A DNA stretch of 6,265 bases, from contig JALWEK010000223.1 of the NCBI GenBank assembly GCA_027014185.1, positions 1-6,265 on the forward strand. Reading direction: 5' to 3'. Origin of the DNA: Aquificaceae bacterium (GTDB lineage: Bacteria > Aquificota > Aquificia > Aquificales > Aquificaceae). Made by a program: the position numbers and the translations under genes. Numbering within the stretch: the first letter of the stretch is position 1; each line of letters starts with the position of its first letter. This document shows, one piece after another, positions 5,337-6,265 of this stretch. The notes beneath the pieces were generated by a model, which worked only from the letters and a program-made list of their open reading frames with translations, searched no databases and was not told the DNA's origin.

Positions 5337-5906
5337 ATGGCTAAGCTCGGACCTTCGGGATACTCACCCTATCCCGTAGCTATGTATGAGGGGATACTAA
5401 CACCGCCTCCCGGTAAGGCACTCCTCTTTAACGAGATAGTGGACGAGGAGATCGCTATGAGGGAGGCGGCCAAAGCGATGCTCACCAGGGAAAACCCAAC
5501 CATATTCCCAGGGCCCCAGGTTCTCTACGCCTGGAACGAGGAGGCGAAAGAAAAGGCAAGGCTTGTGAGAAAGATCGCCGAAACCCTGGGAGCCAAGATA
5601 ATTCCCATGTATGACTACAGGCCCAAGTATCCGAAGATCGATCCAGAGAAGGAGATAAACCCCAACCATCCGAACCTCACCATATGGCACAACAACATAA
5701 AGGCCTGCATATTCGTAGGGGTCCACTGCCACTATGCGAACGTGGCCCTGAAGATAATAAGGGCCGAGACCGACTGCTTCACGATAGCGATGTGCGGTAA
5801 CTCGGGACACGAGGATGCGATGATAACTTTAAGGGATCAGCACGTCGAGGAGCTTGAGAAGTTCATAAGGGTCGCCGAAGAAGTAAAGAAGGAGCTGGGC
5901 AAGTGA
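5337..5906 (+). CDS. CODH/ACS epsilon-like (CdhB family) accessory subunit of 2-oxoacid:ferredoxin oxidoreductase
   Basis: 189 residues, soluble, no signal peptide. The central part (about 54-178) follows the CdhB / CO dehydrogenase epsilon outline: a first strand with PTIFPGP (54-60), a helix, AKIIPMYDY (86-94), a strand IKACIFVGVHCHYA (121-134), another strand around FTIAMCG (148-154), and a C-terminal helix. That family has a nucleotide-binding-like Rossmann fold. The first ~50 residues (Pro/Tyr-rich, then a helix) look like an added segment. Several Cys and His cluster in the second half (H130, C131, H132, C147, C153, H158), which might bind a metal; this is inference. No CO dehydrogenase catalytic gene is nearby. 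The ferredoxin gene upstream suggests it is the extra (epsilon) subunit of an Aquificales-type oxidoreductase that fixes CO2 onto acetyl-CoA or succinyl-CoA. Its biochemical role is, to my knowledge, poorly understood. The next gene overlaps its stop by 1 nt. Confidence 0.72.
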   Translation: MAKLGPSGYSPYPVAMYEGILTPPPGKALLFNEIVDEEIAMREAAKAMLTRENPTIFPGPQVLYAWNEEAKEKARLVRKIAETLGAKIIPMYDYRPKYPKIDPEKEINPNHPNLTIWHNNIKACIFVGVHCHYANVALKIIRAETDCFTIAMCGNSGHEDAMITLRDQHVEELEKFIRVAEEVKKELGK

Positions 5907-6265
5907 TGGCTACCCAGACAAGGCCTTGGACCTACGAGGACTACCTGAAGCTCGAGGACGACAAGAGGTACGAGATCATAGAGGGGGAGCTTATCGAGAT
6001 GCCCGCTCCAAGTGTAACACATCAGAGGCTCGTTAAGGGGTTGCTGAAATTACTCGACGAGTTTGTAGAAAAAAGGTCCCTCGGCGAGGTCTTCGTTTCG
6101 CCGGTAGACGTTATCCTCTCCGACACCAACGTGGTCCAGCCCGATCTTGTGTTTGGTTCAAAAGAAAGAAGCGAGATTGTTCAGGACAGGGGCGTATTCG
6201 GTGCTCCGGATCTGGTCGTGGAGGACATCTCCCCCTCAACGCTCAAAAAGGACACGGAGGATAAG
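5906..6265 (+). CDS. Uma2-family putative endonuclease (partial, 3' end outside window)
   Basis: The first 120 residues are visible and the frame is open to the window end; full-length members have about 180-200 residues. Uma2 (formerly DUF820) proteins have a PD-(D/E)XK nuclease fold but no settled function. Seen here: WTYEDYLKL (8-16), RYEIIEGELIEMPAPSVTHQ (21-40, the family's usual opening), LGEVFVSPVDVILSDTNVVQ (59-78), QPDLVF with D80, and APDLVVEDISPST (100-112) with E106, followed by D116 and K120. D80 and E106 would be the metal ligands. D107 stands where a hydrophobic Val/Ile is usual (VVEVLSPS). The ATG lies inside the stop of the CdhB-like gene (TGATG), with GAAGGAG 11 nt upstream, so it is cotranscribed and probably coupled. 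Such genes are usually scattered accessory genes, so a place inside a central-carbon operon is odd. Intact domain so far; no frameshift seen. Confidence 0.88.
   Translation, partial: MATQTRPWTYEDYLKLEDDKRYEIIEGELIEMPAPSVTHQRLVKGLLKLLDEFVEKRSLGEVFVSPVDVILSDTNVVQPDLVFGSKERSEIVQDRGVFGAPDLVVEDISPSTLKKDTEDK

Noticed and set aside
5397..5810. 137-codon minus-strand reading frame opposite the CdhB-like gene
   Set aside because: Antisense shadow of a well-supported gene; no domain and no ribosome binding site argues for it.
1..6265. tRNA, rRNA, CRISPR array, insertion sequence or riboswitch
   Set aside because: No clover-leaf-like sequence, direct-repeat array, transposase or long structured leader was seen; nearly all bases are coding.

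Overview
The window is about 6.3 kb of tightly packed bacterial DNA. It most likely comes from a thermophilic, autotrophic member of the Aquificales (Aquifex / Hydrogenobacter / Thermocrinis group). Three things point there. The glutamate racemase carries its key residues at the same numbers I recall for the Aquifex pyrophilus enzyme (D7, C70, E147, C178, H180). Arg is mostly AGG/AGA and Ile mostly ATA, as in many thermophiles. The right end holds a small ferredoxin gene next to a gene for a carbon-monoxide-dehydrogenase-epsilon-like protein, a pairing known from the five-subunit 2-oxoacid:ferredoxin oxidoreductases of this group. No RNA gene, CRISPR array, insertion sequence or gene-free stretch above 300 bases was seen. 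Spot counts of a few lines give roughly 50% G+C.

Left part: murI (+ strand, 35-802) runs into the end of a minus-strand gene set, and the two stop codons share the palindrome CTAG (799-802). The minus-strand set reads, in transcription order, dprA (4991-3981), a 14-helix DHA2-family MFS drug exporter (3967-2429), a SurA/PpiC-like periplasmic chaperone (2429-1611) and a second SurA-like chaperone (1668-799). The genes are 13 nt apart, overlap by 1 nt, and overlap by 58 nt respectively, so they look like one operon. Both chaperones have a parvulin-like segment without the usual catalytic residues. The joint theme, if any, is the cell envelope and DNA uptake, but this is inference.

Right part: an 88-nt divergent intergenic region (4992-5079) holds the putative promoters for both directions and two related short palindromes. 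The rightward operon starts with an 8-cysteine ferredoxin-like subunit (5080-5319), then the CdhB-like protein (5337-5906). A Uma2-family (PD-(D/E)XK nuclease fold) gene follows, coupled by a 1-nt stop/start overlap and cut off by the window end. The first two genes probably belong to the pyruvate or 2-oxoglutarate:ferredoxin oxidoreductase used for CO2 fixation in the reductive TCA cycle. The catalytic subunits are not in the window and would be expected downstream. The Uma2 gene in this position is the most unexpected part of the window.
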